From NCBI GenBank assembly GCA_963675135.1, contig OY776124.1, positions 6,741,001 to 6,805,000 of the forward strand: a stretch of 64,000 bases of DNA, read 5' to 3'. Position numbers and translations under genes: made by a program. The notes under the pieces are model-generated. The model saw only the letters and a program-made list of their open reading frames with translations, did not search any database and had not been told where the DNA came from. Each line of letters opens with the position of its first letter. The stretch's first letter is position 1. Shown here one piece after another: positions 61,901 through 64,000 of the stretch. The DNA comes from Galeopsis tetrahit. Lineage: Eukaryota; Streptophyta; Magnoliopsida; Lamiales; Lamiaceae.

Positions 61901-62084
61901 TTAAATAGGCCGGCCTGTTGGGTTTGAAAGGCCTACGAAAAAGCTCAAGCCCGGCCTATTTAATTAAATAGGCTTTTAAAAAAGCTTGAGCCCGGCTTAT
62001 TTATTAAACGAGCCGAGCCGAGTCGAGCTTTAATAGGCCGAGTCGTAGGCCCCTGTCGGGTAGCCTGGCCCATTCCCACCCCTA
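58544..62084 (-). mobile_element. intact autonomous-type hAT transposon (3541 bp)
   Basis: Terminal inverted repeats TAGGGGTGGGAATGGGC at the left and GCCCATTCCCACCCCTA at the right are perfect over 17 bases; outward similarity continues with AGGC. Flanked by identical 8-bp duplications GGCGATGC at 58536-58543 and 62085-62092, the hAT signature. Subterminal regions repeat AGGCCTGGCC/GGCCCG words. One long transposase gene fills the middle on the minus strand. A TA microsatellite lies at about 61866-61896. Deleting the element and one duplication restores a continuous host sequence, CTGGGGGCGATGCCAAGCC. Confidence 0.95.
58983..61055 (-). CDS. hAT-family transposase, BED zinc finger, 690 aa
   Basis: Cut-and-paste transposase of the enclosing hAT element. 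Start chosen at the ATG giving MSSQHENGE; the frame is open 38 codons further up (to 61169), but that part is AT-rich and looks like leader or intron, with a possible acceptor (TTGTATAG) just before the chosen start. BED-type zinc finger at about residues 48-95 (C-x2-C-x14-H-x3-H). First Asp of the catalytic triad in SLTTDMW, second in SITVDNAAYND, and Glu in VASESTFSAGG. DCPTRWNSTFLML is the conserved hAT Trp region, and the hATC dimerisation domain spans about residues 600-655. There is no internal stop or frameshift, and length equals that of complete plant hAT (RICESLEEPER-like) transposases. A domesticated host gene is less likely because terminal repeats and target duplications are intact. 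Confidence 0.93.
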   Translation of the reverse strand: MSSQHENGETISSTPLLSSEAKNSNIDNENVEDKNDSNCVIKKKRQKTSVVWNDFEEVDIPNVGMKVVCKYCKNKFSTGGQGSSTSHLRRHANICLQRRLHVDAIKKQPPIPFKPSVSTVNPFIDPGTRYSNEKMREIIATSIMVHEYPFSIVEDEAWMWAFQYANSDFQKVTRKTIRNDCLAIYEAEKKHLKALLKNVRKNSLTTDMWKSSHQIVEYMVITSHFIDEEWKLQKRVLSFVKVPAPRRGIDVADAIFKCLKAWGIENKVFSITVDNAAYNDSCVRSLKHNLSLTCKLALNGDLLHVRCCAHILNLLVQDGLDKIKHITQNVRESVKYINHNDARLKTFSDILEQKGLKETRLIIDCPTRWNSTFLMLSSALKFRIAFPSYKEREPHYKYAPSDEEWDQVQKVCKFLEVFNLATHVISGSEYITANLYLPEVWRVKEVIDKAALDEDLFMKEMAVKMKGKFDKYWGECNLLMAIASVLDPRFKFHVVSICFPLIYKPESVAKVNMDYVMVTLEVLYNEYVEWSKEELTSNATHESDFRGNDNTLSNSSLITGSDQILNMVRKKQVVPALKSELQAYLDEDVYIPDSNCFGVLEWWKNHSVKYKILSRMAADILAIPISTVASESTFSAGGRVIDDYRSKLNEDSIEALVCGGDWLRRKYNMKKKKVQAYVIIIKFQFFIYSL

Positions 62085-62092
62085 GGCGATGC

Positions 62093-62408
62093 CAAGCCAG
62101 GTATTTCACTATTGGATGCGGATTACAAAGAGAGAACATCTATTTATAATAGAAACTTTGCCCTAACTCCAAGCCCATTAGAAACAAACTTGCCATAATT
62201 AACCCTAAACCTATTAGGAAAATACTTGTTCCTACTCCAAGCCATTATGAACAAATTTGTCATAATTAACCCTAACCTAAGCCTATTAGGAAAAACTTGC
62301 TCCCCACTCCAGGCCCGTTAGGATCAAACTTGTCCTACACTCCAAGCCCGTTAGGATCAATTCAGGCTCCACACTCCAACACATTAGTCTTGTGTTCGTA
62401 CTTAATAC
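62093..62408. other. host repeat flanking the hAT insertion
   Basis: Continues the sequence interrupted at 58543 (CAGTTCGTCTTTCGACTACG there). It holds three to five diverged copies of a phrase like CTCCAAGCCCATTAGGAAAA about 60 bases apart. Probably part of an older, unclassified transposable element. Confidence 0.5.
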
Positions 62409-64000
62409 TCATTTATGGGGAATTTGAGAAATGAGTTTGTATGGAATTGAAGACAACAATTGGAAACCAGATAATGATTCACAAATTTCCCAAACATAGA
62501 ACTTGACATCATGATAAAACTTCTTCTTTTGATGAAATGAGAAGTTTGGTGGGTGTGTTCCGGTGGCTATGTAATTCACAAAGTCGGCAAACCATGGACA
62601 TGCTTCTTTGATAGCAAGAATTTGCTCATCGGGGAACCACTCCTTGATAGGGACTTGTACATCTTTTTCCTCCACATTCTCAAGTCTTGAGAGATGATCC
62701 GCCACCACATTCTCACACCCTTTTCTATCTCTAATCTCCACATTAAACTCTTGCAAAAGTAGCACCCATCTTATCAACCTTGGTTTAGCCTCTTTCTTCT
62801 CAATCAAGTACTTAAGAGCCGTGTGATCCGTGTACACTATGGTCTTAGCTCCCACCAAATATGCTCTAAACTTTTCATAGCTATAGATCACGGCTAGCAT
62901 CTCCTTCTCCGTTGTGGTGTAATTCTTTTGAGCCGGATTCAAGATCTTGCTTGCATAGTAGATCACACGAAAGAGCTTATCTCTCTTTTGACCCAAGGCT
63001 ACTCCAATGGCATAATCACTAGCATCACACATGATCTCAAACGGTTGACTCCAATCGGGTGTCACCAACACGGGAGCTTTAATCAAGGCCTCCTTCAATA
63101 TTTCAAACGACTTCACACACTCTTCACTAAAGATGAAAGTGGCCCCTTTCTCCAACAATGAACACATGGGCTTGGCTATCTTCGAAAAATCCTTGATAAA
63201 TCTTCTATAAAATCCGGCATGCCCAAGGAAACTTCTCACCGCCTTCTCATTGGTTGGTGGAGGTAACTTCTCGATTGCCACAATCTTTGCTCTATCCACC
63301 TCAAGTCCCTTAGCTGAAACCTTGTGCCCAAGCACAATTCCTTCCTTCACCATGAAGTGGCATTTCTCCCAATTGAGCACCAAGTTAGTATCTATGCATC
63401 TTTGCAAAACACAAGAGAGGTTACGTAGACATGTATCAAAACAATAACCAAATACGGAAAAATCATCCATAAACACCTCCATTATGTTTTCAATCATGCC
63501 ATGAAAAATAGCCATAATACATCGTTGAAAGGTGGCGGGAGCATTACACAATCCAAATGACATTCTCCTAAAAGCAAAAGTACCATAAGGGCAAGTAAAA
63601 GTTGATTTCTCTTGGTCCTTGGGATCAATCAAAATTTGATTATATCCAGAGTAACCATCAAGAAAGCAATAATACTCGTATCCCGCCATCCTATCCAACA
63701 TTTGATCAATAAAGGGCAAAGGAAAATGATCTTTCCTAGTGGCATTATTCAACACACGATAATCAATGCATACTCTCCACCCCACAATGGTCCTAGTGGC
63801 AATTTCCTTTAAAGCATCGGTTGTAACAATAGTCATGCCCCCCTTCTTAGGTACCACTTGTGTTGGACTTACCCACTCACTATCACTTATGGGAAAAATT
63901 ATATCATTATCTAACCACTTCAACACCTCTTTTCTCACTACCTCTTGCATTATGGGATTCAATCTTCTTTGACCTTGGGCTTTAGGCTTAATGGACTCAT
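62409..64000 (-). pseudogene. Ty3/Gypsy (Athila-like) reverse transcriptase-RNase H, truncated
   Basis: Open frame entering from the right edge (first full codon about 63998) and ending at 62409, more than 520 residues. Counting from the Met at 63962: reverse transcriptase with CIDYRVLNNATRKDHFPLPF (about 65-84), FLDGYSGYNQI (100-110) and active site FMDDFSVFG (164-172), then the connection, then RNase H from CDASDYAIGVALGQ to YTDHTALKYL, and ADHLSRL. After FHDV-type FYHDVKFYVW the similarity stops abruptly near 62490, replaced by unrelated residues, so the integrase is lost by truncation rather than by a stop. The sequence is otherwise intact. The motifs match the Athila/Tat branch of plant Gypsy elements. 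Confidence 0.85.

Noticed and set aside
1..64000. CRISPR arrays, bacterial operons, tRNA or rRNA genes
   Set aside because: None seen. Tandem repeats here lack the regular unique spacers of CRISPR, and no cloverleaf or rRNA core sequence was recognised by eye; a tRNAscan run would settle tRNAs.

Overview
The window is nuclear DNA from a flowering plant, probably a eudicot. It is AT-rich, its genes have many short exons split by GT-AG introns, and it holds single-copy plant genes (UBP12/13-type deubiquitinase, LTL1-type GDSL lipase, class XI myosin, GIF1/AN3 coactivator) among Stowaway, Harbinger-like, hAT, CACTA-like, Copia and Gypsy elements. I cannot name the species. All gene models were joined by hand from splice signals, reading frame and protein-family similarity. 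None has transcript support here.

Layout. 1-9919 (+): the last 25 exons of a UBP12/UBP13-type deubiquitinase whose 5' part lies outside the window. 10.5-11.9 kb: a nest of three small DNA transposons. 12.67-15.16 kb (+): a tandem, 5'-truncated copy of the same gene. It keeps an open frame of 303 codons, has lost one intron exactly and has lost its C-terminal tail. 15.38-17.53 kb (-): a complete four-exon secreted GDSL esterase/lipase. 17.6-21.9 kb: AT-rich intergenic DNA. 21.98-33.70 kb (-): a complete class XI myosin (XI-K type) of 38 coding exons and 1530 residues, the first coding exon holding only the ATG. 34-38 kb: MITEs and a Mutator-like element carrying a GC-rich block. 38.37-40.58 kb (-): a complete GIF1/ANGUSTIFOLIA3 gene.

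41-64 kb is mostly transposable elements. It contains an internally deleted hAT relative, a GC-rich hAT-type MITE, a decayed Copia element interrupted by other DNA that includes a 1963-bp solo LTR with a perfect 5-bp target duplication, and a cluster of Stowaway MITEs, one with a hAT-type MITE in its terminal repeat. It also contains a structurally intact 3541-bp hAT element (58544-62084) with perfect 8-bp target duplications and a full-length transposase, and a truncated Gypsy (Athila-like) polymerase running off the right edge.

The four host genes act in separate processes (protein deubiquitination, extracellular lipid metabolism, actin-based organelle transport, transcriptional coactivation of leaf growth) and do not form a pathway or cluster. 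No undescribed multi-gene system was found. The points most worth following are the intact hAT element and its deletion derivative, the partial UBP duplication with an exact intron difference, and two GC-AG introns that the protein frame supports or requires.
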